A stretch of DNA of 64,000 bases from NCBI GenBank assembly GCA_037367355.1, contig CM074701.1, positions 310,001 through 374,000 of the forward strand. Direction: 5' to 3'. Below the pieces are notes generated by a model. The model saw nothing but the letters and a program-made list of their open reading frames with translations, made no database searches and was not told where the DNA came from. Below, piece after piece: positions 1 through 10,634 of this stretch. How positions within the stretch are numbered: position 1 is the first letter of the stretch; each line of letters begins with the position of its first letter. Both the position numbers and the translations under genes were made by a program. The stretch is from Neoscytalidium dimidiatum (taxonomy: Eukaryota > Ascomycota > Dothideomycetes > Botryosphaeriales > Botryosphaeriaceae).

Positions 1-2774
1 TGCCGCCGACCTCCGAAGAGCTGGATTGCCCAACCCACGGCCCTCGGGCTCTTACCTCATTGCGCTGCTCGATCAATTCATGAGCATCGTCGCTATCGTT
101 CCAATATAGTCTTCAGCTAACGCAGGAGGAGGTTTGGCCAAGTATGACGATGATAACGTTTGGCGATACTGAGATTTCTCACAAGGCGCTTTCTCAATTC
201 AGGCCATCGTCGCCTATCCGCTCAAGAAGTTGCTTTCGTCGATGGTAAAATTCCCTCAAGAGAATACAGCAATTCCTGATTCGGCAAATTCGTTGAGCGT
301 GATTGACGCCAAGTGTTGTTCATGATGGCGGGGCCGAGCGCTCTCACTTGATGGCTCCTGGCCCGCATCCTGACCACAGTGTGACGGTTTCTGAAAAGTG
401 ACAGCCAATGTGCAGCAACCAGTGAGTGTTTGCGAGTACGCAGTCACCTGGAAAAGTCTTGCAGCAAAAGGGGCCATCCCAAGCAATCGAAGCAGTCGTC
501 CCGATGCCTAAAGCTGAACAAGAACAATGACACGTACGCCTGGACTACTTCAACATCAGAAGGGCCAGCAGCTCGGTTGCTATTTTTTTTTTTTTTTTGG
601 CAATACTTATGGGACCGACTGCGTCAATACCAGTTGCCAGCCGCATGTCTTCACATTGCGTGCTACTCCATTTTTAATTCCGTCATCTGCTCTTCCAAAC
701 GCATTTTTCTGTCCGAGGTGGAAAAACTTTCTTTCCATCAGTCACACAGGTTGAATCTCCGGTCGTCCGTAAGTCGCTATTGTGACGGTCTCATTCATCT
801 CCGAATAACTCCGAAGGGTAGAGGCTACGGCGGACTGGTTTACACGATGAACAATGGTGTCGACGGGACGCTCCACTGAATCGGGCGGAAAAGAACTGCG
901 TTTCAAGTCGCCTACGAAACGAAAACTCGTGGGTGTCTACACAACTGAGAGGTCATCCGTGGCAGCTTGAAGTTCGGGAGTTCCTCTTGGATGAAGGGTC
1001 CGCGTTTTGAGTTGAGGCTCTGGGCCACCTGTTGGTCTCAGCGTCTCAGTGAGATTCTCTCGCAGCGCCACGGTGGCGTGACCCTTTCTCCTGCGAGAGC
1101 CAACGTGGGATCTTTGCGCGCGTCTCGTCGCCCTCCAACTGCGACAAAGAGCTTCTCCCGCGCAGAGCGCAACCAGATTTCAGGTTCCGACGTTCGAAGT
1201 TGCAGGCGCGGATGCCACGATGCTACCACTGCGCAGAGCCGGGAACCAAGTTCCATCTTCAGACGTTAGAAGATATCGACGCGAATGCCGCACCGTTGCC
1301 ATTGCACTGTGAGTGCAATTTCATGTGCCGTGGATGGAAGGCTCCTTCGTGCTTGTCGGGGTCCAAGATCTGGTTTCAGACGTCCGAACCTGCTGCAGTT
1401 TGCGTGGGCGGCACGCCGGTCCCAAAACAGTAATAGGGGGAGCACACACTGAACACAAAATCGAGCCTCATCTCACCTACGACGAAGCGGACAGCCTGGA
1501 GCGGATTCTCGTAGCGGATAAGGCCGCTCGAGAGCGTCAGTCTCATCGAGCATAGTCGAACACTCGAATGATGCGTATGCCACAGCAGGCTGCTACGTCA
1601 GAATGGCAACAGCGCAACGCCTACGTGTCTCGGATTGGCACGGGGCCAACCACCAGCTGGCAGGTGACGATAACAGTCAGGGCAGAAGTGTTGGGGACTC
1701 CAGTGGAGAAAAGGACAGATGCAAGAAGTGCATGTGCTGGTACGTAGAGCACGCGGGCGAGAGGAAGCAGACGAAGCTTGTGAACCCAACCACAGGGCGG
1801 CGCGAAGTCTGCGGTTTGAATGGCAGCAGCGGCAGAACAATGGGCCGTTCGCGGACTGATACGGCCGTGTCTCCAGCCTCAGGGCCAGGACTGGCTGCCA
1901 TCCGCGTGGGCAGCAGCCATGTGAGGAGCGGCCGAGACAGTTCCCCACATGAAACCGGGCGGGCGAATTGATCCGGTCATGATGTGCCTGCGGAGGCGAT
2001 TGGCGACGCACGCGGAGAGGTTGCTTGGTCTGGATGGGCAGCGGGCAGCGGGCAGCAGGCAGCGGCAGGCTCAACAACAACTGCTAAGCGATGATGTCTT
2101 CGAAGCCGAGGTCGCGCGCTGATTGGCGTCGGACATGTGGACTGTGGATCGCTGCCCCAGGCCGGGAGCATGATCCTGGAATGCTGGAGTCGCCACCATA
2201 GGGCTGAGCGCACGACAGCCAGCGCTGCAGAGCGGCCGAGGTGGCAGCGACGGCCAGTGGAGAGCGCTGCGTCGATCGCCAGCAGCAACAGGCTGCGTGG
2301 TGCGCCGCGAAGGGCGCATTATCTGCGGTGGTGTGGCATTGCTTCTACCAGAGGCGACCAGAGGCGTTTCCAGGGCACGCAGGAACACGCAGGGGAGTCT
2401 GGCTCTTCGCTTCCGGCTGATACCCGCGCGCCCGCGCTCTTACCAGAGGATGTGGCGGCGCAGCGCCTGTGATTCGCCCGCGCGCTCGAATACGGCCCGT
2501 GCTCCATTTTCGTTGAGCCCGCGGAACATGGGCGTTGGGGCAGACTGGAGAACTGCACGCCCAAGCAAGCACCACCTTTTTTGTCGCCCCAATGTCGCTA
2601 CCTAAATACTACTTTGGCCCGCGGCCCCGACACCTTCCTTTCCTACCAGCCCTCTCGCTCATTTCCTCCTCCACTCCCCTCCCGCGTTCCGGACAGGCAG
2701 ACCCAGCTCCACAGCTCCTCTGCGGCCACCACTAAACGACCCAGTTGCGACGCTGCCCGCTGCCCGTTGCCAAC
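1..2774. other. Intergenic region without recognisable gene; 3' part is the desaturase promoter/leader
   Basis: I see no reading frame here that looks like a conserved protein; the open frames overlap on both strands and have no family motifs. A T-run of about 15 bases lies near 585-600. The last 150 bases are strongly pyrimidine-rich, which is usual for leaders of highly expressed fungal genes, and run directly into the desaturase start codon. Part of a decayed gene could be hidden in the first kilobase, but nothing supports a specific call. Confidence 0.5.
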
Positions 2775-4270
2775 ATGCCTTCGCACCAGCCCGTCGCCGG
2801 CGAGCAGGCTGTGAAGCCCGAGTTCCTCGAGAACCAGCCCTCCGCCATGGCGAAGCCTTCGGAGCCCAACCGCAACCCCAAGTACGATCCGAACAAGAAG
2901 CACATCACTGAATATCCCATGACCCGCCAGAACTGGTACAAGCACGTCAACTGGCTCAACGTCTTCTTCATCGGCGGCATCCCGCTCCTCGGCTGCATAG
3001 CCGCCCTCTGGACTCCTCTGACCACCAAGACGCTTGCCTGGTCTATTCTCTACTACTACTGGACTGGCCTTGGCATCACTGCCGGCTACCACCGCCTCTG
3101 GGCTCACACCTCTTACAAGGCCACCACGCCCCTCAAGATTTTCCTTGCCCTCGTCGGTGCCGGTGCTGTTGAGGGTTCCATCAGATGGTGGTCCCGCGAC
3201 CACCGCGCTCACCACCGCTACACTGACACCGACAAGGACCCTTACTCCGTCCGCAAGTATGTATACCCTCCCACTTGGTCACGTTACCCATCTAACCGCT
3301 GCTTAGGGGTCTCCTGTACTCGCACCTTGGCTGGATGGTCATGAAGCAGAACCCCAAGAGAATCGGTCGTACCGACATCTCCGACCTGAACGACGACCCG
3401 ATTGTTGTTTTCCAGCACCGCCACTACGTCAAGCTGGTCGTCTTCATGGGCCTGGTCTTCCCGACCCTCGTCTCTGGTCTCGGCTGGGGTGACTGGAGGG
3501 GCGGCTTCATCTACGCCGGTATCCTCCGCATCTTCTTCGTCCAGCAGGCCACCTTCTGCGTCAACTCCCTTGCCCACTGGCTCGGCGACCAGCCCTTCGA
3601 CGACCGTAACTCCCCCCGCGACCACGTGCTCACTGCTCTCGTTACCCTTGGCGAGGGCTACCACAACTTCCATCACGAGTTCCCCAGCGACTACCGCAAC
3701 GCCATCGAGTGGTTCCAGTACGACCCCACCAAGTGGTGCATCTGGACCTGGAAGCAGCTCGGCCTCGCCTACGATCTGAAGCAGTTCCGTGCCAACGAGA
3801 TCGAGAAGGGCCGCGTCCAGCAGGCTCAGAAGAAGCTCGACCAGAAGCGTGCCAAGCTCGACTGGGGTGTTCCTCTCGACCAGCTGCCCGTCATGGAGTG
3901 GGACGACTACGTCGAGCAGGCCAAGAACGGCCGCGGCCTCATCGCCGTCGCCGGCGTCGTTCACGATGTCACGGACTTCATCCAGGACCACCCCGGTGGC
4001 AAGGCAATGATCCGCGCCGGTATCGGCAAGGACGCCACCGCCATGTTCAACGGCGGTGTGTACGACCACTCCAACGCCGCCCACAACCTGCTCTCCACCA
4101 TGCGCGTCGGTGTCATCCGCGGAGGCTGCGAGGTCGAGATCTGGAAGCGTGCCAACCGCGAGAACAAGGAGGTCGAGTTCGTCAGGGACGACTACGGCAA
4201 CCGTATCGTTCGTGCTGGCGAGCAGCCTACCAAGGTTCGCCAGCCCATTGTCAGCGCTGGCGCGGCATGA
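2775..4270 (+). CDS. ole1: Stearoyl-CoA (acyl-CoA) delta-9 desaturase with C-terminal cytochrome b5 domain
   Basis: Two exons, 2775-3256 and 3307-4270, joined across a 50-bp intron (GTATGT..TTAG), give 481 residues. The enzyme introduces the delta-9 double bond into palmitoyl- and stearoyl-CoA at the endoplasmic reticulum, using electrons from cytochrome b5. All three histidine boxes of the membrane desaturase family are visible: HRLWAH at about residue 106, HRAHH at 143-147 and HNFHH at 280-284. Hydrophobic segments precede the first box and lie between the second and third. The C-terminal cytochrome b5 domain has the haem motif HPGG at about 389, with a second haem histidine in the following YDHSNAAHN stretch. 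This fusion is standard for fungal OLE1 proteins and the length is normal. The start was taken at the ATG just after the pyrimidine-rich leader; an in-frame ATG 30 bases upstream has no conserved sequence. Confidence 0.96.
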
Positions 4271-5430
4271 GTTGAGTGCTTACGGATTTGTGAACGCGTG
4301 GAATATCCGAAAAAAAAGAAATTGGGATCGTGGTGAGAACAAATGTTTTTGTAGTTCAGCGATGTCTGGGCTTCCTTTTCAGAGAGGCGTTTTACGGATG
4401 GTAGCGGGCATATTGTTTCCTTTGTATCTTCGTGAGATAGGAGGAGGCTATCTTTCTCTCACACACATCCGCGATCCCAGAAGGGGACGCGGAATTGGGC
4501 GGACAGTGCGAGTCGCTACGGCTGCTCTAATGGATATATATCTAGAAATTGAAAGTCACTTCCCTGTGACGCGTTACTCGCTCATATCTGTTCCTGACAG
4601 CAAATAGTGAAGTATTAACTCGGCTTATTAGAGAATGGTACTTCAACATGCGAACGTTCTTACCGACGTGTTCATCCCACGTGCCAAGTTCAAGGTCACT
4701 AGTTACGTGTTAACCGCACTAGCAGTGGGGCCATTGGGAGCGTATGTTGTGAGTGATCAAAGTCACCAAGACAGTACATTCACATCACCTGCAGTCGACG
4801 TTGCGGTCGCACAAAGGCGCTGCCGTCTCTCAACACAACCCTCCTCGCTTCCTCCCGCCGCCGCCGCCGCCGCCACCCGCCACCCGGCCTCCCGCAAAAA
4901 CGCGCGAGCGCGAGCAAACGCTCCCTCCCGCATACCTCACGGCGTACGGGTTGCGCGTGCAAAAGCCCAGGCTTTCTGCAAGGCAGAGAGGCCCAGGCCT
5001 AGGCCCAACCCACGCGACATTCCTCCCACCGGCCGCCCCACCCAGCCACAAGCTGACGCAAGGGGGAGAAGAAGGAGGAGGAGGAGGAGGAGGAGGAGGA
5101 GGAGGCGGCGCGGCCCACAGCGCTGGTCCTCTCTCACCTCTTTCCTCTGCCGCGCGCGCTGCCGCTGCCCCGTTTCCGCACGCGCGAACAGAGCGCGTTG
5201 GGCGAAGCTGCCAGCGCGCTGGACGACGGACCTGCGGGTGCCTGCCATCCATCCATCCATCCAAGGCAGCGCAACGACGTCATCCCGCTGGACCCTGGGA
5301 TGCTGGCTCTTTCCGCGCCGCTGCTTTGCTGCAGCCTAGCGTAGCATAGCGCGCAAGCCCGCAACCGCAACGGAGCGCGCACTATCACCGCCCGCTCGTC
5401 TCGCCCGCAACAGCAGAAAAAGAAAAAACT
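4271..5430. other. Intergenic region between desaturase and TDP1 genes, with simple repeats
   Basis: This holds the 3' end of the desaturase gene and the upstream region of the phosphodiesterase gene. It carries a (CCG)n run near 4853-4875, a (GGA)n run near 5072-5106 and four ATCC units near 5246-5262. Open frames over these repeats are low-complexity (glycine, proline or arginine runs) and I do not regard them as genes. Confidence 0.6.
5072..5106. repeat. (GGA)n trinucleotide microsatellite
   Basis: About eleven GGA units in a row, upstream of the TDP1 start codon. It creates apparent poly-Gly or poly-Arg frames on one strand and poly-Leu or poly-Pro on the other. Confidence 0.9.
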
Positions 5431-7608
5431 ATGCCGCGCGACCCACCCACTTGGAGTTTCCCCGCCGACCTGCCTCTGCCGTCTGCAAGCGACGAGGCGT
5501 CGAGGAGGAGCGGCTCCGCCGACGACGACGACGCGGAGCTGGATGTCGACGGCCCGGTGAGGAAGCGGGCGAAGCTCGCACATGATGGCGGTGGGGTGGC
5601 GGTTTTGAAGGAGGAGGAGGCGGTCGGGATGGGGAGGAGGAAGAGGAGGAGCGGGACGGGGACGCCGTCGTTGAGGAGCTTGGAGAGGGCGGTTAGTCCG
5701 CCGTTTGGGGGGAGGGCGGGCGGCGCTGGCGGTGTGGGGAGCGAGACGGAGACGGAGGATGAGGATGATGCGGAGGCACGGGCAGGGGGCGGGGTTGAGA
5801 AGGTTGTGGAAGAGCAACGGCCGGAAGTGCTGGAGATAGGTCGAGGAGGGGCCGTGGAGGCGTCGTCCACGGCGGCATTGGGGGTTGGTCGTGGTGGAGA
5901 GCGAGAGACGACGTTCGTGCCGTCGCCGATACAGCTCACACGGATACGGGATCTTCCTGATGCTGCCAACGTCGACGCGGTCACCTTGAAGGGCATCCTG
6001 TGCGATCCGCTGATCTTGGAAATTTGGCAGTTCAACTACCTGTTCGACGTCGATTTCCTGATGGGCGCACTGGATGAGGATGTCCGGGGCAGCGTGAGGG
6101 TTAAAGTCGTGCATGGGAGCTGGAGAAGAGAGGACAGGCAACGGCAGCTCATGGAGGCCTGGAAAGAAACGTATCCAAACCTCGAGGTTATCCAGGCGTA
6201 TATGCCTGAAGCTTTCGGGACCCACCATTCGAAGATGATGATTCTTATTCGCGCGGACGACTACGCGCAAGTTGTCATTCATACGGCAAATATGATTTCG
6301 AAAGATTGGACGAACATGACGAACGCTGTCTGGAGGTCTCCGCTTCTACCACTGCTGTCTACTTCAGCTCAAGCCCGATCTTCCCAAGGGAACAACACTT
6401 TATCATCAACTATCAAGAGATCTGCAAAGAATCTCATCGGCAGCGGCGAGAGGTTTAAAATTGACCTACTACGATACCTGACCGCTTATGGCAAACGCCT
6501 CAACGCTCTTACAGAACAGCTCGTCCATTATGACTTCTCTGCAGTACGTGCTGCTCTTGTCGCGAGCACGCCGAGCCGCGTAAAACTCAATGCTGCAAGG
6601 CCAGATAAGCAGACATCATGGGGCTGGGTTGGGTTGCGCGAGGTACTCCGGCAGATTCCAACACGCGCACCTGCCCAGGCCAACGAGGAAACCCAGCAAA
6701 CGTCCAGCACGCTCGTAGCGCAAGTCTCATCCATCGCAACTCTCGATCAATCCGGCACCTGGCTCGAGCACTTCCGCAACGTCCTCAGTACCCACAACCC
6801 GAGCACGTCCTCCCCCGCCTCCACCAAAACGACATCACCAAAGACAGTCCTCTACTCCGCCCTCAACCCGCCTTCCTCATCTACCAGCTCCTCATCTTCT
6901 CCTCCCCTCCGCATCATCTTTCCCTCCGTCAACGACGTCCGCGCCTCCCTCGACGGCTACTACGCCGGCGCCTCCATCCACCTCAAGACGCAGTCGGCCA
7001 CCCAGCAGAAACAGCTCACATACCTGCGCCCGCTGCTATGCCGCTGGAACACCTCATCCACCAACGCCCCTCAACACGCCACCGCAAACGCGCGGAGGAG
7101 CGCTGCCGCGCCGCACGTGAAGACGTACGTGCGCTACGAGCACGCGTGCGGGGCGGAAGGAGTCGAGGGCCCGGTTCCCGGGCAGACGCGGATTGCGTGG
7201 GCGATGCTGACGAGCGCGAACGTCTCGACGCAAGCTTGGGGGGCGCTGCCGGCGGCGGGCAAGGAAGGGGACGGTGAAAGGGGGCGGAAGAAGAGGGGCG
7301 CTGGCGCGGATGAGGCAGGGAAGGAGGTCAGGGTGTGCAGCTGGGAGATTGGGGTCGTGGTGTGGCCCGAGCTGTTGGCAGGGGAGAGGGATGCGGTTAT
7401 GGTTCCCGTCTTTGGGCGGAACGAGCCAGGACGGGGGGATGTGCGCGGGTTGGCAGATGGAGGCAGCGGGCACGGGAACACTGTGGTGGGGTGGCGCCTG
7501 CCGTACGATTTGCCGCTGACACCGTACCGAAAGGCTGATGAGGCGTGGTGCGCGACTGCGAGGTATGGGGTGCCGGATGTGAAGGGGTGCGTGTGGGAAG
7601 GGTTTTGA
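5431..7608 (+). CDS. TDP1: Tyrosyl-DNA phosphodiesterase 1
   Basis: A single-exon gene of 725 residues. TDP1 removes covalent topoisomerase I peptide from DNA 3' ends in the nucleus during single-strand break repair. Both catalytic HxK motifs of this phospholipase-D-superfamily branch are present. The first is at H266-S-K268, followed by MMIL and the downstream TANMISKDW stretch. The second is at H562-V-K564, followed by the LTSANVS..AWG segment. The first ~150 residues are low-complexity and acidic/basic, probably disordered, as usual in fungal TDP1. A serine-rich insertion lies near residues 450-500. The start is the first in-frame ATG after an A-rich leader. The gene lies downstream of the desaturase on the same strand; no functional link is implied. 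Confidence 0.94.
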   Translation: MPRDPPTWSFPADLPLPSASDEASRRSGSADDDDAELDVDGPVRKRAKLAHDGGGVAVLKEEEAVGMGRRKRRSGTGTPSLRSLERAVSPPFGGRAGGAGGVGSETETEDEDDAEARAGGGVEKVVEEQRPEVLEIGRGGAVEASSTAALGVGRGGERETTFVPSPIQLTRIRDLPDAANVDAVTLKGILCDPLILEIWQFNYLFDVDFLMGALDEDVRGSVRVKVVHGSWRREDRQRQLMEAWKETYPNLEVIQAYMPEAFGTHHSKMMILIRADDYAQVVIHTANMISKDWTNMTNAVWRSPLLPLLSTSAQARSSQGNNTLSSTIKRSAKNLIGSGERFKIDLLRYLTAYGKRLNALTEQLVHYDFSAVRAALVASTPSRVKLNAARPDKQTSWGWVGLREVLRQIPTRAPAQANEETQQTSSTLVAQVSSIATLDQSGTWLEHFRNVLSTHNPSTSSPASTKTTSPKTVLYSALNPPSSSTSSSSSPPLRIIFPSVNDVRASLDGYYAGASIHLKTQSATQQKQLTYLRPLLCRWNTSSTNAPQHATANARRSAAAPHVKTYVRYEHACGAEGVEGPVPGQTRIAWAMLTSANVSTQAWGALPAAGKEGDGERGRKKRGAGADEAGKEVRVCSWEIGVVVWPELLAGERDAVMVPVFGRNEPGRGDVRGLADGGSGHGNTVVGWRLPYDLPLTPYRKADEAWCATARYGVPDVKGCVWEGF

Positions 7609-8097
7609 GGTTGGCTGCAGGTCTTTTCTTTATCAATTGCTTCGTTCATGTTACCTATCGGCTATTATGGCTTGTCCTTATCGTAATATCCTATGCAGCG
7701 CGCACTTCCTGTGACATGGTTCATGAGTAAATAGTTTCCACGCGTCAATATCAATTGACGCACTCTGCATGGCAGCCCCGCGCACAGCGGTCCAATCACC
7801 CCTAATGATCATGGCTTCTTATATGACAGCCGACTGCTCGGAAAACCAAAATTATAGCGTTCGAATGAATGAAATTCAAAAATCCGCCAATCGTACGCTA
7901 ACACAATACTACTAGGTGTATGCTGCATACATTGAGTCAATTGGTGGAATCTGTGGATAGCACCTTGTATTCTGTGGCTATTGAGCCATCTAGCCCCATA
8001 TCACTGCACTATATCTAAGCCGACGCTATGGAGATGGCTGGGCTAGTGTAATTTCAATTACTTCCACGTTTTTTTCAAGTCTTACTCTACTATCTGT
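7609..8097. other. AT-rich intergenic DNA, start of a decayed block
   Basis: Base composition falls sharply after the TDP1 stop codon. There is no reading frame of note. This is the left edge of an AT-richer stretch that reaches about 13.5 kb and holds only broken genes. Confidence 0.55.
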
Positions 8098-8170
8098 TGA
8101 ACTGAAAAGGTACGACGCTGCACTAGTCACCGCGCTGGCTAGCGGCCGTGATATAGTCCTAAACCATCAG
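8098..8170 (+). repeat. Short dispersed repeat, copy 1 (partner near 10473)
   Basis: The segment starting AACTGAAAAGGTACG is recognisably similar to DNA at about 10473-10545 (AACTGAAAAAGTACG). Translated, both give a related short stretch of the form ELK.Y...LVT.LAS...IVL. Two diverged copies 2.4 kb apart suggest a duplicated gene fragment or an old element. I do not recognise the family. Confidence 0.5.
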
Positions 8171-8349
8171 CACCAACGGAGTTTAAACGCACACCATTTC
8201 AATGTATCTCGACCAGAGCCTCTCGTAGGCCTATTATCCCTGTGCATCCCACCAGCGGAAAGTTATTTCATTTTCTATTCAACATATTCAACTAGTCCCT
8301 ATCAAGCAATGACTGTGTACGCTACTTTCGGCAAATCTCCAGAGAGATG

Positions 8350-9294
8350 ACATATCTGCAATGGTCTTCTGTTGGCTTCGGTACATGGTCGGATTTGGAG
8401 TCGCTTCCAGTCATCTTCAAATGAGCATTTCGACGAGATACACCCTCAAAGCGCTCACACAATCCTCCACTATATCTACAAGGGGAAGTAGCAGATTCTT
8501 GACCCACACGATGAGACTAGCGAATTCGAAATTGCCCTCAGAAACTACTGCGCCGCAGGACGCTACCAACTTGACAGTCTCAAAAAAAGGTCGCAAAAAA
8601 GCATGCCAAGAGCCTTCACAAAGATGTTACGCTCTGTGTTGCTATGGGGTTGATAGAAAGTGCGATGTTGAACGCATGTGAAGAGGACCGTCCGTGGCTG
8701 ATCAGCCTGCTTCAAGCGAGCTTGCGCGATCAGTTCATGAGGAACAACCAGGTCTTCAGAGGCGGGGAGTTTCGCCGGCTTTTCGGTAGTTTTGAATTAG
8801 CCACAATCGACGCCGTCCTCGACCGCGTTACACGGTCTAGCCTGCAGCAGTCTCCCACTGCGAACCTTTCGGCTCAGCAGGATCAAGCAGAAGAACAATA
8901 AGTTGAGGGAGGAGAGCTAGTTAAGGATGAGCTGGCTGAAGACCAAGAAGGACATCAAGATCGAAATCAAGTAGAAGAAACGCAAGCTGGAGGAGAACAG
9001 CTGGCTGAAGAAAAGTCAGCTGGAGGGAGAGAGCTTACTAGGGAGGAGCTAGCTGGAGGAGAAAGGATGCCTGCCAAAGACGAGCAAGATGGGGATTCCA
9101 GTGCAGAGAGAACGCTTGTCGCGAACACCGATGCCAGCAGTTTTGGAGATTCACGGCTAGGGCATGAATATGGTGAGCCCATGGACCCTATCAGCAGACG
9201 CTCTAAACAAAGACGTGTAATAGTAAAAGATGAAAAAGCAAAAAGAGCAGTCGGGACTACTACGGACCGTCCAAGACGAGAATATCACTTTTAG
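8350..9294 (+). pseudogene. BTB/POZ-domain protein, broken
   Basis: Reading from about 8360, one frame gives the C-terminal half of a BTB domain: HP.SAHTILHYIYKGK, a stop (TAG), Q, then an alanine/tyrosine helix ending in YQLDSLKKRSQKSM. This matches the family pattern in which a helix-loop 'ML.YLYTG.Y' is followed by 'Y..A.KY....L...A...'. The frame then slips near 8640 into 8644-8901, which reads like the tail of fungal BTB proteins. After one TAA it continues in the same frame to 9294 with acidic EELAGGE-type repeats and a basic C terminus. At least two nonsense codons and one frameshift are present. Both stops can be read as CAR to TAR, i.e. C-to-T at CpA. The N-terminal half of the domain is not recognisable. 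Confidence 0.6.
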
Positions 9295-10472
9295 TAGGAG
9301 AGCACAAGAATTTGAGATTAGTATACATGCGTATTAGTTCATACTGGTCATAGGCTAGGGTTTCCTCTTATTTCCTGCTCTAGCTATATTCCTTTACTCA
9401 ACCCTTTCTTCTCTTTTTATTATTACGTACTTCTCGGTAGCTCGCTCTTCCTCAAATATAATTATCGTAATTTATTTACACCGAGACGCTCATTACGCAT
9501 CACGAACGCATGAAACAAATGCATTGTCTCCTACTACTTGCGTTATAATATCAAAGTACTGCAGTAAGCTTCGTACCAAGGCATCTCTAGCTTCCCTCAC
9601 AGCTCTAGAATCCGCTTCTTGTGATTGGTGTGAGTATGTCCGTTGCGTCAACCCTATTCGATTTCATTTAGTTCTCTATAGCATGTGCACTGCTCAAAGC
9701 TCGACCACGGAGCAAGCTCCTGGGTATTGCTAACACTGTCATAAAGATAAAAAAGGAGTAATTGCATGTAATTTCACTTCTTGATATCTGACGAATGAGT
9801 CAAAGGAAGTGAGAATTCATAATATTGAAGCGAGCAAAAGAGTTTTTGCCCCAGATTCAAACAGAAACTTAGTTGCTTCTTTCCAAATGCGAAGAACAGC
9901 ACAACTTAATTTCGAAACTGATGATATATCTATTAAAGTTTAACCGCTTTTCTCCACAATATTTTGTAGCACTCATAGACCTCACCATTCCAGTAGAGTC
10001 TAAGCCCGTGGTCAACCCAATACATTATTTCGCTCACTTTCTTTCTACTCCCTTCAACCCTTCTTCTACCAATCAATACTATTGATAATGTATGCAGACA
10101 ATCGTCAGGACTGTAAGAGGCTGATAAAGCATGTCAATACAGTCCTCTGCACCTTGGAGCTTGCCTCAGATGTCGTCGCTATCGGCTGCAGGCGCTGTCT
10201 GGCGTGCACCCTGCCCGAAGCTCCACCACTAATTATCCTGTCTTGGCCCCACCACTCGAATATTATACTAGTCTCGGGACTCTCTGAACCATCTTTCGTA
10301 GAAAAGACAGGCTACACTCTCATATTGTTCACCCGATTGGCGCTAAAACAGTCATCGATGTCTACCTTCACTTTGAAGATTTACAGAACCTTGAGATAAC
10401 GCGAGGAGTCTCCATTTACATACAGTTTCTACAATCATCATTTCCCTAAAACACGTACTACAGCAATTTCGA
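9295..10472. other. AT-rich intergenic DNA
   Basis: No conserved protein is visible. Open frames at 9524-9733, 9873-10085 and 10082-10399 are short and lack family motifs. The sequence sits between two broken genes and probably includes more decayed material. Confidence 0.45.
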
Positions 10473-10545
10473 ACTGAAAAAGTACGCCGTCCCACTGGTT
10501 ACAGTACTAGCTAGTAATCTTAATATTGTTCTACAAGCAATCCGT
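10473..10545 (+). repeat. Short dispersed repeat, copy 2 (partner near 8098)
   Basis: Diverged copy of the segment at 8098-8170. Similarity is clearest over the first ~15 bases and again around the CTAGCTAG / CTGGCTAGC stretch. It lies just upstream of the HET pseudogene, as copy 1 lies just upstream of the BTB pseudogene. Confidence 0.45.
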
Positions 10546-10634
10546 CCAACAAGTACATATACTGACCTTTGTCTACCGGCTAATTCATGTGATTACTTGA
10601 CCTATCAACCTGATTAGATACTTATGCACCTCTG

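Noticed and set aside
4635..5349. Open frames over the CCG and GGA repeats
   Set aside because: They are made by the microsatellites (poly-Pro, poly-Arg, poly-Gly) in the TDP1 upstream region.
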